Assembly: GCF_000297395.2 (NCBI RefSeq) | Contig: NZ_HF570108.1 | Span: 5,565,700 to 5,629,699 of the forward strand | DNA length: 64,000 nucleotides | Direction: 5' to 3' | DNA from: Micromonospora lupini str. Lupac 08 | GTDB taxonomy: Bacteria; Actinomycetota; Actinomycetes; Mycobacteriales; Micromonosporaceae | Part shown: in pieces, positions 32,713 to 41,510 of the stretch | Numbering within the stretch: position 1 is the stretch's first letter | Layout: each line of letters opens with the position of its first letter | Made by a program: the position numbers and the translations under genes | Notes under the pieces: generated by a model | Databases searched by the model: none | What the model saw: only the letters and a program-made list of their open reading frames with translations | Told to the model about the DNA's origin: nothing

Positions 32713-32838
32713 GCCGGGCCGCGGGTTCAGGCCGGGCCGCGGGTTCAGGCCGGGCCGCGGGTTCAGGCCGGGCCGCGGGTTCAGGCCGGGCCACGGGTTC
32801 AGGCCGGGCCACGGGTTCAGGCCGGGCCGCGGGTTCAG
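32713..32838. repeat. 18-bp tandem repeat, 7 copies, overlapping the carbonic anhydrase stop
   Basis: The unit GCCGGGCCGCGGGTTCAG starts at 32713 and recurs every 18 bases to 32838; copies five and six have CAC in place of CGC. The last copy contains the carbonic anhydrase stop codon (32837-32835). Because 18 is a multiple of three, every copy repeats that TGA in the same frame, so the gene ends in seven in-frame stops. The array probably grew by duplication from the gene's 3' end. Confidence 0.9.
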
Positions 32839-33458
32839 GCCGGGTCGAGCAGGGTGACCTCGCCGGTGGCCAGGTCGTAGAGGCCGCCCACCACGGCCAC
32901 CCGACCAGCCGCGACCGGCCCGGCGAGGAGGTCGTCGACCCGCAGCGCGTCGACCGTGCGCCGGACGTGCCGGCGGATCGCCAGGGGATGCACCGCCGGA
33001 TCGTCCAGCCCGGCCTCGATGACCGCCGGGGCGATCTCGTCGACCAGGTGGGCGAGCGAGCCGCCGGGCCGCTCCCCCGACCGCAGCGCGTCGACCGTGG
33101 CGCCCACCGCGCCGCACCGCTCGTGTCCGAGCACCAGCACCAGCGGTACGCCGAGCTGACCGACCACGTACTCGATGGAGCCGCACACCGCGCGGTCGAG
33201 CACGTGCCCGCCGGTACGGATCACGCAGATCGCACCGAAGGTCTGGTCGAAGATCGCCTCCAACGGGACGCGCGAGTCGATGCAGCCGAGCACCACCGCG
33301 TACGGCTGCTGGTCGCCGGAGGCGGCTGCCGCCGCGGCGGTGACGTCGTGCCCGTGCACGGGTTGTCCGCTGACGAAGCGCCGGTTGCCGGCGAGCAGCT
33401 CGGCGAGCGCGGCGCGGGGCGTGCCGCCGGCCTGCCGCCCCTGCCCCGCCGTCTCCAT
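32835..33458 (-). CDS. Beta-class carbonic anhydrase
   Basis: Interconverts CO2 and bicarbonate with a zinc ion. The 207-residue cytosolic protein starts at ATG 33458. Zinc ligands are Cys59 with the Asp61-Arg63 dyad ([16 protein letters not shown]), His112 and Cys115 ([13 protein letters not shown]), the normal beta-class set. The end of the gene lies in an 18-bp tandem repeat array. It may supply bicarbonate for acetyl-CoA carboxylation, which would suit the nearby fatty-acid operon, but that is inference. Divergent from the hydrolase gene at 33606. Confidence 0.94.
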
Positions 33459-33605
33459 GCCGTTCAGCTTGGCTCGCCGCCCACGGGTCGCGGGCGGGGT
33501 CGGGAATGTTGGCCCCGGCGCGATTGGTGTGGCGTCCTGGCGGGTAGCCGGTGTTACTGCCGGGTATCCCGGTGCTGGTGGTGCCGGGCGGCCCGGGAGG
33601 TGGCG

Positions 33606-34550
33606 ATGCCGGAGCGTTTCGAGGTCGGTATGCCCGACGGTGTACGGCTGCACGTGGAGACCACGGGGCCGGCGGACGCCCCGGTCACGGCCGTCCTGCT
33701 GCACGGCTGGACGTTGGACGGGCGCAGCTGGCACCGGCAGCTCGACGCGCTCACCGCCTCGTTCGGCGACGCGGTGCGGGTGGTCACCTACGACGCGCGG
33801 GGCCACGGCCGGTCGAGCTGCATGGCGTTGCCCACGGCCACCCTGGCCCAGCTCGGCGACGACCTGGCCGCCGTCCTCGACGCGGTCGCGCCGACCGGTC
33901 GGGTGATCCTGGTGGGGCACTCGATGGGCGGAATGACGATCATGGAGTACGCGCACCGCCACCCCGGCCACTTCGCCGCCCGTACGGCCGGCCTGGTCTT
34001 CGTCTCGACCACCGCCGAGGGGCACACGCACACCGTCTACGGGCTCTCGCCGCGCATCGCCCGGCTGATCCGGCTCGCCGAGACGACGGGCGCCGGCGTC
34101 CTGGCCCGGTGCGGGTCGTGGCGCGCGCCCCGGGCGCTGCTGAACGCGTTGCAGCCGAGCATCAGGTGGATGCTCTTCGGCGACCGCTGCGAGCCCTCCG
34201 ACATCCGGCTGGTGACGTCGGCGGTGGCGCGCGCCTCGCTGCGGTCGATCGGCGGCTTCCGTGCCTCGATCGGCGCCCAGCACCGGCTGGACACCCTCAC
34301 CACGCTGGCCCACCTGCCGGCCGCCGCCCTGGTCGGTGACCGGGACCGGCTGACCCCACCGCCGTGCGCCGAGTCGATCGCCGCCGCCCTGCCGGCCACC
34401 GAGCTGACCGTCTGCCCCGGCGCCGGGCACATGCTGATGATGGAGCGCCCGGACGAGGTGAACGCCGCGCTGACCGGCGTACTCCGTCGGGTGCTCGCCG
34501 CGCCGGCGCCGGACGGGCGCGACGCGAGCGCCACCGGGACCTGTCGCTGA
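33606..34550 (+). CDS. Alpha/beta hydrolase
   Basis: A 314-residue single-domain hydrolase starting at ATG 33606 with GGGAGGTGG just upstream. The oxyanion motif is LLHGWTLDGRSW. The nucleophile elbow is GHSMGG with Ser106. The acid is probably the Asp in VGDRDRLTP and the His is in GAGHMLMMERP. The cap domain (about residues 145-225) includes two Arg/Leu-rich helices. No signal peptide. The substrate cannot be told; epoxide-hydrolase or lactonase-type enzymes share this layout. Confidence 0.88.
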   Translation: MPERFEVGMPDGVRLHVETTGPADAPVTAVLLHGWTLDGRSWHRQLDALTASFGDAVRVVTYDARGHGRSSCMALPTATLAQLGDDLAAVLDAVAPTGRVILVGHSMGGMTIMEYAHRHPGHFAARTAGLVFVSTTAEGHTHTVYGLSPRIARLIRLAETTGAGVLARCGSWRAPRALLNALQPSIRWMLFGDRCEPSDIRLVTSAVARASLRSIGGFRASIGAQHRLDTLTTLAHLPAAALVGDRDRLTPPPCAESIAAALPATELTVCPGAGHMLMMERPDEVNAALTGVLRRVLAAPAPDGRDASATGTCR

Positions 34551-34657
34551 GCACGTTCCCGCACCTCGGGCGCAGAGCGTCGGGCCGGGGGCCGTACCCT
34601 TCTGCGGTTGGCCCGCGCGGTTCGCGCCGCTTGCCGGCGACATCGAAGGAGCGTGCG

Positions 34658-36775
34658 TTGACCGACCAGACCGCCCTGGAGCAGGAGATCGCCGTCGAGC
34701 AACGGCACCTCGACCGGGTGTACGCCCGACTGGCCGAGCTGCGCCAGTCCGCGGTTCGGGCCGAACGGGACGGCTACCGGATGGCGCGGGTGGGCACGTT
34801 CGGGGCGCTTGTCGAGCGCGACGCGATGGTCTTCCACGCCGCGCAGCGGCGGCACACCCTCGACGCCGAGCACGAGGGGCTGGTCTTCGGCCGTCTGGAC
34901 CTGCGCGACCGGCAGGTGCTGCACGTCGGGCGGCTCGGCATCCGCGACGAGGACGCCACCACGCTTGTCGTCGACTGGCGCGCCCCGGCCGCCTCGGCGT
35001 TCTACCAGGCCACCCCGTCGCAGCCGCTGGGCGTGGTGCGTCGTCGCACCATCCAGTCCCGCGCCGAGCGGGTCACCCGGATCGAGGACGACCTGTTGGA
35101 CCCGACCGCCGCCCCGGAGGGGATGACGGTGGTCGGGGACGGCGCGTTGCTGGCCACCCTGTCGCGGGCCACCGGTCGGGGCATGCGCGACATCGTGGCG
35201 ACGATCCAGCGGGAGCAGGACGAGGCGATCCGGTCGCCCGGCTCCGGGGTGACGATCGTCGCGGGCGGTCCGGGCACCGGCAAGACGGCTGTCGCCCTGC
35301 ACCGGGCGGCCTTCCTGCTCTACTCCGACCGCAGCCGGTACGCGGGCGGCGGCATCCTGGTGGTCGGGCCGTCCACCGTCTTCGTCGAGTACATCGCCTC
35401 GGTGCTGCCCTCGCTCGGTGAGGACACGGCGACCCTGCACTCGCTGGGCACCCTCTTTCCGGGGATGACCGCCACCCGCACCGACCCGCCCGAGGTGGCG
35501 GCGGTGAAGGGCTCGCTGCGGATGCGTCGGGTGCTGGAGCGCGCGGCCCGCGACGCGGTGCCGGGCGGCCCGGGTGAGCTGCGACTGCTCTACCGGGGCA
35601 CGCTGCTGCGGCTGGACCGGGCCGAGCTGGACCGGATCCGGGACCGTGCGCTGCACCGCGGCGCCCGGCGCAACGAGGCACGTCGGGCAGGCTTCGACGG
35701 GGTGTTCGCCGCGCTCTGGGCGCAGGCTCGCGCGGTGGGCATCACGCGGCTGCCGGAGCAGCGGGCCTTCGAGGGCGAGATCGCCGAGCGGGCGGAGTTC
35801 CGGGAGTTCCTCAAGGCGTGGTGGCCGCGCCTGCACCCCCGACACGTGCTCGGCTGGCTGGCTCGGCCGGATCGGCTGCGCCGCTACGCCGGCGGGATCC
35901 TCTCCGGCGCGGAGATCCGGCTGCTCACCACCGCGTACCAGAGCCTGGACAGCGCGGGTCTGACCATCGCGGACGTGGCGCTGCTGGACGAGTTGGACGC
36001 GCTGCTCGGCAAGCCGCTGCAGCCGGCGCGGGCCCACCGCGACCCGTTCCAGCTCGCCGGCGGCGTGCGCGAGCTGAGCACCGCCAGCGACCGGCAGCGG
36101 GCCGCCCGCGCGGCGGCCCGGGAGCGCCCGGAGGACTACCGGGAGTACGCGCACGTGGTGGTGGACGAGGCGCAGGACGTCTCGCCGATGCAGTGGCGGA
36201 TGGTCGGACGGCGTGGCCGCCTGGCTTCCTGGACGGTGGTGGGTGACCCGGCGCAGACCGCGTGGACCGGTGATCCCGAGGAGCTGACCCGCGCCCGGGA
36301 CCAGGCGCTGGGCCGGCGCAAGCGGCACGACTTCACGCTCACCACCAACTACCGCAACTCGGCCGAGATCTTCGCGGTGGCGGCGGCGGAGATTCGCCGG
36401 CTCTACCCGGACCTCTCGCTCCCGACCGCCGTCCGCTCCACCGGGATCGATCCGGTCGAGCTGGTGGTGCCGCCCGCCGGGCTGGAGACCGCGGTGGTGG
36501 AGGCGGCCACCGGCCTGCTGGCCGAGGTGGACGGCACGGTCGGGGTGATCACGCCGGTCACCCGCCGCGACGAGGTCGCCGGTTGGCTCGGCACGCTCGG
36601 CGCGGCGCGCCTGCAGGTGGTGACCAGCCTGGAGGCGAAGGGCATGGAGTACGACGGGGTGGTGCTTGTCGCCCCGAGCGAGATCCGGGCCGATCCGGGC
36701 TCCGGCGTACGCACCCTCTACGTGGCGCTCTCCCGGGCCACCCAGCGGCTCACCACCATCGACCCGACCGGCTGA
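34658..36775 (+). CDS. HelD-like superfamily 1 helicase associated with RNA polymerase
   Basis: Proteins of this family bind RNA polymerase and use ATP to clear it from DNA or from stalled complexes; some actinobacterial members (HelR) give rifampicin tolerance. TTG 34658 is chosen because GAAGGAG lies 6 bases upstream; the result is 705 residues, normal for the family. An N-terminal coiled coil (TALEQEIAVEQRHLDRVYARLAEL) is the arm that enters the polymerase secondary channel. Walker A is AGGPGTGKTAV (Lys209), Walker B is VVVDEAQDVSPMQW, and motif VI is TLYVALSRATQRL. I could not confirm a rifampicin-associated element upstream. Class assignment (class II) is inferred from organism and size. 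Confidence 0.88.
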   Translation: MTDQTALEQEIAVEQRHLDRVYARLAELRQSAVRAERDGYRMARVGTFGALVERDAMVFHAAQRRHTLDAEHEGLVFGRLDLRDRQVLHVGRLGIRDEDATTLVVDWRAPAASAFYQATPSQPLGVVRRRTIQSRAERVTRIEDDLLDPTAAPEGMTVVGDGALLATLSRATGRGMRDIVATIQREQDEAIRSPGSGVTIVAGGPGTGKTAVALHRAAFLLYSDRSRYAGGGILVVGPSTVFVEYIASVLPSLGEDTATLHSLGTLFPGMTATRTDPPEVAAVKGSLRMRRVLERAARDAVPGGPGELRLLYRGTLLRLDRAELDRIRDRALHRGARRNEARRAGFDGVFAALWAQARAVGITRLPEQRAFEGEIAERAEFREFLKAWWPRLHPRHVLGWLARPDRLRRYAGGILSGAEIRLLTTAYQSLDSAGLTIADVALLDELDALLGKPLQPARAHRDPFQLAGGVRELSTASDRQRAARAAARERPEDYREYAHVVVDEAQDVSPMQWRMVGRRGRLASWTVVGDPAQTAWTGDPEELTRARDQALGRRKRHDFTLTTNYRNSAEIFAVAAAEIRRLYPDLSLPTAVRSTGIDPVELVVPPAGLETAVVEAATGLLAEVDGTVGVITPVTRRDEVAGWLGTLGAARLQVVTSLEAKGMEYDGVVLVAPSEIRADPGSGVRTLYVALSRATQRLTTIDPTG

Positions 36776-36819
36776 CAGGCGCGTTGGCGGTATCGGGTGA
36801 GGCACCGGCCCGTACAGTT

Positions 36820-36845
36820 GCATACATAGCGATGTGAGCATACAT
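36820..36845. promoter_or_regulatory. Candidate operator upstream of the cation efflux gene
   Basis: In an A/T-rich island 40-60 bases ahead of the efflux gene, GCATACAT occurs twice (36820 and 36838, 18 bases apart), and ACATAGCGATGT (36824-36835) is a palindrome with 4-base arms. Metal-responsive ArsR/SmtB regulators use sites of this kind. No such regulator gene is adjacent, so the assignment is tentative. Confidence 0.4.
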
Positions 36846-36882
36846 TTGACCGGGTCCCGGGTGGCGACGGAGGGTGGATCTC

Positions 36883-37800
36883 GTGGGAGCAGGTCATGAC
36901 CACCACCACGCGTCGGTCGCCAACGCCGCCCACCAGCACCGGGGCCGCCTCTGGGCCGCGTTCGGGGTGCTCGCCACCCTGATGGTGGTCGAGGGTGTGG
37001 CCGCCTTCCACACCGGCTCGCTGGCGCTGCTCTCCGACGCCGGGCACATGTTCACCGACGTGCTCGGCATCGGGATGGCGCTCGCCGCGATCACCGCCAC
37101 CCGGCGGGCCACCGGCGACCCCCAGCGCACCTTCGGGCTCTACCGCCTCGAGGTGCTCGCCGCCCTGGCCAACGCCGTCCTGCTCTCCGGCGTGGCGGTC
37201 TACGTGGTGATCGAGGCGATCGGCCGGTTCGGCGACCCCCACGAGGTGCTGACCGGCCCGATGCTCGCGGTGGCCGTCCTCGGCCTGCTCGCGAACCTCG
37301 TCGCGTTCGCGCTGCTGCGCGCCGGCGCCCGGGAGAGCATCAACCTCCAGGGCGCCTACCTGGAGGTGCTCGGCGACCTGCTCGGCTCGCTCGGCGTGAT
37401 CGGCGCGGCGGTGCTCATCACGGCCACCGACTGGTGGTGGGCCGACCCGCTTGTCGCGGTCGCCATCGGCGTGTTCATCCTGCCGCGCACCTGGCGGCTG
37501 GGGCGCGCCGCCGTCCGCATCCTGGTGCAGGCCGCCCCGGAACACCTCCAGGTCACCGCCGTGCACGATCGCCTGGCCACGGTGCCCGGCGTGGTCGAGG
37601 TGCACGACCTGCACGTCTGGACGCTCACCTCGGGCATGGAGGTGGCCTCCGCCCACCTGATCATGGCACCCGGCGCGGAGGTCGGCGCGGTGCTCACCGC
37701 GGCGCGTACCGCCCTGCGGGAGGACTTCCGCATCGAGCACGCCACGCTGCAGATCGAGCCCGGTGCCGCCCCGGGGGCCTGCGGTTCGATCGAGTGGTGA
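36883..37800 (+). CDS. Cation diffusion facilitator, CzcD/ZitB-like metal efflux protein
   Basis: Exports Zn2+ or similar divalent ions in exchange for protons. GTG 36883 (GAGHDHHH) is preferred because GGAGGG lies 8 bases upstream; GTG 36874 is in frame too. The His-rich N-terminus is a metal lead-in. Six membrane helices span residues about 22-215: helix 2 has SDAGHMFTDVLG, and helix 5 has EVLGDLLGSLGV, where Glu stands at the position that is His in E. coli ZitB. The cytosolic C-terminal domain has VEVHDLHVWTLTSGMEVASAHL, the usual dimer and metal site. Confidence 0.93.
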   Translation: MGAGHDHHHASVANAAHQHRGRLWAAFGVLATLMVVEGVAAFHTGSLALLSDAGHMFTDVLGIGMALAAITATRRATGDPQRTFGLYRLEVLAALANAVLLSGVAVYVVIEAIGRFGDPHEVLTGPMLAVAVLGLLANLVAFALLRAGARESINLQGAYLEVLGDLLGSLGVIGAAVLITATDWWWADPLVAVAIGVFILPRTWRLGRAAVRILVQAAPEHLQVTAVHDRLATVPGVVEVHDLHVWTLTSGMEVASAHLIMAPGAEVGAVLTAARTALREDFRIEHATLQIEPGAAPGACGSIEW

Positions 37801-37944
37801 CCACTTACATAACGGATAGGTCGTTTCACAGTCATTTTCGGTGAGGCCGCAGACACCTTCCGTCACATCGACTGCAGGCGTCCCACCTGTCCCGGTAGGC
37901 TCGGTCCCGGCCACCACCCGGCGGCGCCCTCCCGGCGCCGGTGG

Positions 37945-38070
37945 CGGCCGCCGCCTAATCACCCGAGAGGGCGAACCGGGGAACCATGTTCCTGGGGTGC
38001 ATCCGCGTCAGCGGTAGGGATCTTCCGTCCCGAACCCGTCAGCTAACCCGGTCGGCGGCTGACGGAAGGA
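37945..38070 (+). promoter_or_regulatory. c-di-AMP (ydaO/yuaA) riboswitch
   Basis: The stretch matches from memory the actinobacterial ydaO consensus: GCCGCC near the 5' end, CCGGGGAACCA, then GGGGTGCATCC, GTCAGCGGTAGGGA, CCGTCCCGAACCCGTCAG, CTAACCCGGTCGGCGGC, and a final GACGGAAGGA. The GCCGCC at about 37947 can pair with GGCGGC at about 38053, closing the element. In Streptomyces such riboswitches precede rpf and other cell-wall hydrolase genes and turn expression off when c-di-AMP is high. The 3' end here supplies the ribosome site (GGAAGGA) of the gene at 38079, so translational control is also possible. Confidence 0.88.
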
Positions 38071-38078
38071 CATGCGTA

Positions 38079-39146
38079 GTGGCACCAGCACGACCCCCCG
38101 CCGCCCGACTGGCGGCGCTGATCGTCATGATGGTCACCCTCGGCGTCGCCGTGCCGGTCGGCGCGGCCACCGCCGCTCCCCCCGGCGGCCTGCGGGCCGC
38201 CGCGGCGCCCGACGGCGACGAGGAGGGCGGCACCCCCGCGCTGCGGGCCCAACTCGACGCGGCCAGCAAGGGCTACCTTGACGCGAAGCGCGCCCTGGAC
38301 ACCTCCGTCCAGCGACAGCAGCAACTCGCGACCAAGCTGAAGGCCACCGAGGCCGAGATGACCGTGCGCAACGGCAAGGTCGGCGAGATCGCCGGCGTGG
38401 CGTACCGCACCGGCCGACTGAGCACCGTCTCGGCGTTGCTCAACACCAACACGCCCGAGGGCTTCATGGACCGGGCGGCCGCGCTGGACGTGGTGGCCGC
38501 CAACGAGGACCGGGTGCTGCGCGACCTGCACGCCACCCGCGACGAGGCCAACCGCACCCGCACCGCTCTGGACGGCGAGATCCGCGAGCAGCGCAAGCAG
38601 GTCGAGGTGATGGCCAAGCGCAAGGAGCAGGCCGAGCGGGCCCTGACGGTCGCCACCAGCAAGCCGCGCACCACCGCCGCCGACACCAGCTCCAACCGGG
38701 GCACCTCCACCGCCAACGCCGAGCCCGCGCCGCGCAACTCCGACGGCTCCTGGCCGTCCGAGTCGTGCAGCATCAACGACCCCACCCCGGCCAGCGGCTG
38801 CATCACCCCACGCACCCTGCACGCCCTCAACCAGGCCAAGGCCGCCGGCTTCACCAGGTACGTCTCCTGTCACCGCTCCGGCGGCTCCGGCGAACACCCG
38901 AAGGGTCGGGCCTGCGACTTCGCGGCGCAGAAGGGCGGCTTCGGCGGGATCGCCAGCGGCGGCGACAAGACGTACGGCAACAACCTGGCCGCGTACTTCA
39001 TCCGCAACTCCGACCGGCTCGCCGTGCTCTACGTGATCTGGTTCAGGCAGATCTGGCTGCCGAGCAGTGGGTGGAAGTCGTACAGCGGAGGCAACGGCGA
39101 CCCCTCCAGCGACCACACCAACCACGTGCACCTGTCGGTGTACTGA
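38079..39146 (+). CDS. Secreted coiled-coil protein with C-terminal LAS-type peptidase-like domain
   Basis: Probably a cell-wall hydrolase or wall-binding protein under c-di-AMP control. GTG 38079 follows GGAAGGA and gives 355 residues. A signal peptide (LAALIVMMVTLGVAVPVGAATAAP) precedes a long coiled coil (about residues 45-215, ALRAQLDAASKGYLDAKRAL and later TRTALDGEIREQRKQVEVM) as in PcsB/RipA-like proteins. A Ser/Thr linker follows. The last 110 residues match the ARB-07466-like C-terminal domain: EHPKGRACDF gives H-x6-D and DHTNHVHLSVY gives H-x-H, the zinc pattern of LAS peptidases. Four Cys probably form disulfides. Peptidase activity is inferred. Confidence 0.87.
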   Translation: MAPARPPAARLAALIVMMVTLGVAVPVGAATAAPPGGLRAAAAPDGDEEGGTPALRAQLDAASKGYLDAKRALDTSVQRQQQLATKLKATEAEMTVRNGKVGEIAGVAYRTGRLSTVSALLNTNTPEGFMDRAAALDVVAANEDRVLRDLHATRDEANRTRTALDGEIREQRKQVEVMAKRKEQAERALTVATSKPRTTAADTSSNRGTSTANAEPAPRNSDGSWPSESCSINDPTPASGCITPRTLHALNQAKAAGFTRYVSCHRSGGSGEHPKGRACDFAAQKGGFGGIASGGDKTYGNNLAAYFIRNSDRLAVLYVIWFRQIWLPSSGWKSYSGGNGDPSSDHTNHVHLSVY

Positions 39147-39268
39147 CCCCACCGGTGGCCGGCGCACCGTCGACACGGAGCGCCGGCACCGGGTACGTCA
39201 GCTGACGTACCCGGGACGTCGTCGGCGGTCGGACGACCCGGACGGGCCGGGCCGGCAGCATTTCCGGT

Positions 39269-39793
39269 ATGCCGCGAATACCGCCCACCACCCGCAAGGC
39301 GCTGCTCACCCTGCACCTGATCACCTCGCTCGGCTGGCTCGGAGCCGACCTGGTGCTGCTCACCCTCGGCATCGCGGCACAGCGCGGCGCCGACCCGGCC
39401 GTGGTCTATCCGGTCGCCGGGCTCGTGGGCACCGTGCTGTTCGCGCCGCTGAGCGTGCTCGTCTGGCTCGTCGGCGTCGCGAGCGCGCTGCTGACGCCGT
39501 GGGGCCTGGTGCGTTACCGGTGGGTGCTGGTCAAGCTCGTGATCACCACGGTGATGGTCGGGCTCGTGCTGTTCCTGCTGACCCCGAACCTGCGGCACGC
39601 CAGCGCGCTGGGCGCCGCCCTCCCCGCCCGGGATCGCGCCGACCTGGTGATCGCTCCCGCGGTGTCGACCACCCTCATGATCATCGCGACCGTGCTCTCC
39701 ACGTACAAGCCCTGGGGCCGTCGAGCCGCCCGCCCTTCCCGCCCCGCGACCGCACCTGCCGCAGCCCGAGATCGCGCAACAACAAGCAAGTAG
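39269..39793 (+). CDS. Four-helix membrane protein, DUF2269-like
   Basis: A 174-residue protein with helices at about residues 11-35 (LLTLHLITSLGWLGADLVLLTLGI), 46-70 (VAGLVGTVLFAPLSVLVWLVGVASALL), 82-104 and 128-148. The LHLITSLGWLGAD motif with its His and Trp in helix 1 recalls DUF2269 and related heme- or quinone-site-like small membrane proteins, but no function is known. The C-terminal tail is Arg/Ala-rich and cytosolic. It stands alone between the peptidase-like gene and a convergent SRPBCC gene. Confidence 0.8.
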   Translation: MPRIPPTTRKALLTLHLITSLGWLGADLVLLTLGIAAQRGADPAVVYPVAGLVGTVLFAPLSVLVWLVGVASALLTPWGLVRYRWVLVKLVITTVMVGLVLFLLTPNLRHASALGAALPARDRADLVIAPAVSTTLMIIATVLSTYKPWGRRAARPSRPATAPAAARDRATTSK

Positions 39794-39893
39794 TGGCCAC
39801 CGCGCCGCAGCGAGGCCACCACATTCAGGATCGGGCATGACCATGCCGTGGGGCGCGGCGAGCGCCGGGGCGGGCGCGGTGGGCCCGGAGGGC

Positions 39894-40361
39894 TCAGCTC
39901 GGGGGTTGTTCGTTCCCGGTGGTGTCCAGGGCCGCGCCGAGGCGGGTGGCCAGGGCGAGGTGGGCGGCGCGGGCCTGCCGGAAGGCGTACCGGAAGAGGG
40001 GCGTCGGGGCGCGCAGGGTGATGTCGACGTCGATCCGGACCAGGCCGTCCGGCTCGGCACGCAGCCGGGTGTGGTTGCGAACGGTGGTGGCCGGCCACTG
40101 GCGGGCCACCGTGACGATCTCGTCAGGCTCGCAGATCAGCACGTCCGCCTGGTAGGTCGTGCGGAAGCGGAACGGCCCCGCCGCGAGCCTGTCGTTGATC
40201 GTGTAGCTGGCGCGGGCGCCCGGGCGGGGCGGCACCCGGCGGACCCGGACGATCAACGGGTGCAGCTCACCCTGGCGGGTCAGGTCGCTCAGCAACGCCG
40301 CCGCCTCGGCGAGTGAGCAGCGGGCCTGGACGGTGTAGCTGAAGGTATCGCTGCTGAGCAC
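39894..40361 (-). CDS. SRPBCC (START-like) superfamily protein
   Basis: A 155-residue ligand-binding-type protein. GTG 40361 (VLSSDTFSYTVQARCSL) has GGGAG 8 bases upstream and is chosen over 40403. The N-terminal strand-helix (ARCSLAEAAALLSDLTRQGELHPLIVRVRRV), the central strands (ASYTINDRLAAGPFRFRTTYQADV) and the long last helix (APTPLFRYAFRQARAAHLALATRLGAAL) fit the fold. Ligand unknown. It is divergent from the PfkB-type kinase gene and convergent with the membrane protein at 39269. Confidence 0.82.
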   Translation of the reverse strand: MLSSDTFSYTVQARCSLAEAAALLSDLTRQGELHPLIVRVRRVPPRPGARASYTINDRLAAGPFRFRTTYQADVLICEPDEIVTVARQWPATTVRNHTRLRAEPDGLVRIDVDITLRAPTPLFRYAFRQARAAHLALATRLGAALDTTGNEQPPS

Positions 40362-40532
40362 ACCGTCTCCCGACGTCGCTGGTCGCACGATCGTCCCGTA
40401 CACCGCTCAGGCTGGCAACGCCCGGACGGACACCGTCCGTTGTCCCGGTATTCGCGCAGCGTTCCCATTACGGTCGGCTGATGGGAAATCACCGGTGGTG
40501 ACGAAGGGTGGACACATGTTCGGTGACGACCG

Positions 40533-41510
40533 GTGAGCGGGCACGTGATGGTCTTCGCGCCCACCCCACAGCTGACGGTGACCGTGGACCAGCCGAACGA
40601 CCAGCCCGAACTGCACCTGCACCCCGGCGGCCAGGGCGTCTGGCAGGCCCGCATGGTGTTGTCGCTCGGGGTCGACGTGGTGCTCTGCGCCGCGCTCGGT
40701 GGCGAGATCGGCCAGGTGCTGGAGCCGCTGCTGGTCAGCGAGGGGGTGAACCTGAAGGTGGTGGTACGCGACTCCGGCAGCGGCGCGTACGTGCACGACC
40801 GGCGAGGTGGGTCCCGCCAGGAGGTCGTGGACGTGCCCGGGGATCGACTGAGCCGCCACGAGCTGGACGAGTTGTACAACCTGGCGCTCGGCGAGGGCCT
40901 ACGCGCCGACGTGAGCGTCCTCAGTGGCCCGAACGCCCCGTGGCTCGTCCCGGCCGACCTGTACCGCCGCTTCGCCGCCGACCTCGGCGCCAACGGCAGC
41001 CGGGTGGTGGCCGACCTGTCCGGTGACCACCTGGGCGCGGTGCTGGACAGTGGCGTGTTCTTCCTGAAGGTGAGCCATGAGGAGCTGATCCGTGACGGTC
41101 GCGCCCGCAGTGGGGACGGTCCCGAACTGACCCGGGCGATGTACGACCTGCACGCCGGCGGCGCTGAGACGGTGGTGGTGAGCCGAGCCGACCAGCCGGC
41201 GCTGGCGCTCATCGACGGCGAGCTCTTCGAGGTGGAGATGCCCCGGCTGGAGGCCGCCGACCCGCGCGGCGCGGGCGACTCGATGACCGCCGGGGTGGCC
41301 GCGGTGATCGCCCGTGGCGGCGACATCCGCACCGCCATCCGCACCGGCGCCGCGGCCGGCGCGCTGAACGTGACCCGGCACGGACTGGGCACCGGACGGT
41401 TGGACTCGATCACGGGGCTGGTGGAGCGGGTCCGGTTGGTGCCGGCGGACAGCCGGCAACAGGAGCGGACCACCCCCGACGAGCTGGCCGACCGGGTGGT
41501 CGAGCGATGA
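40533..41510 (+). CDS. PfkB-family carbohydrate kinase
   Basis: Phosphorylates a sugar or nucleoside, substrate unknown. The 325-residue protein starts at GTG 40533 with a weak ribosome site. It has the ribokinase fold: N-terminal strands with VFAPTPQLTVTVDQPNDQPELHLHPGGQGVWQARM, and C-terminal DPRGAGDSMTAGVAAVI with the catalytic Asp in GAGD. The first PfkB signature is altered: GGQGVWQAR where GGKGxNxA is usual, so the Asn that contacts substrate is replaced by Trp. That suggests an unusual substrate. The gene overlaps surE by ATGA, so kinase and phosphatase are made together. Confidence 0.87.
   Translation: MSGHVMVFAPTPQLTVTVDQPNDQPELHLHPGGQGVWQARMVLSLGVDVVLCAALGGEIGQVLEPLLVSEGVNLKVVVRDSGSGAYVHDRRGGSRQEVVDVPGDRLSRHELDELYNLALGEGLRADVSVLSGPNAPWLVPADLYRRFAADLGANGSRVVADLSGDHLGAVLDSGVFFLKVSHEELIRDGRARSGDGPELTRAMYDLHAGGAETVVVSRADQPALALIDGELFEVEMPRLEAADPRGAGDSMTAGVAAVIARGGDIRTAIRTGAAAGALNVTRHGLGTGRLDSITGLVERVRLVPADSRQQERTTPDELADRVVER

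Noticed and set aside
32713..32838. 18-bp tandem array considered as a CRISPR
   Set aside because: Repeats are head to tail without spacers, and no cas gene is near. The same holds for the 19-bp array at 29348-29430.
34551..34657. Rifampicin-associated element upstream of the HelD-like gene
   Set aside because: A short GCTTGCCGGC-like stretch occurs near 34629, but it does not match the consensus I remember well enough to call.
34037..36841. A 934-codon minus-strand frame across the HelD-like gene
   Set aside because: Antisense to a gene with complete helicase motifs; translation is His/Arg/Gly/Val-rich without domains.
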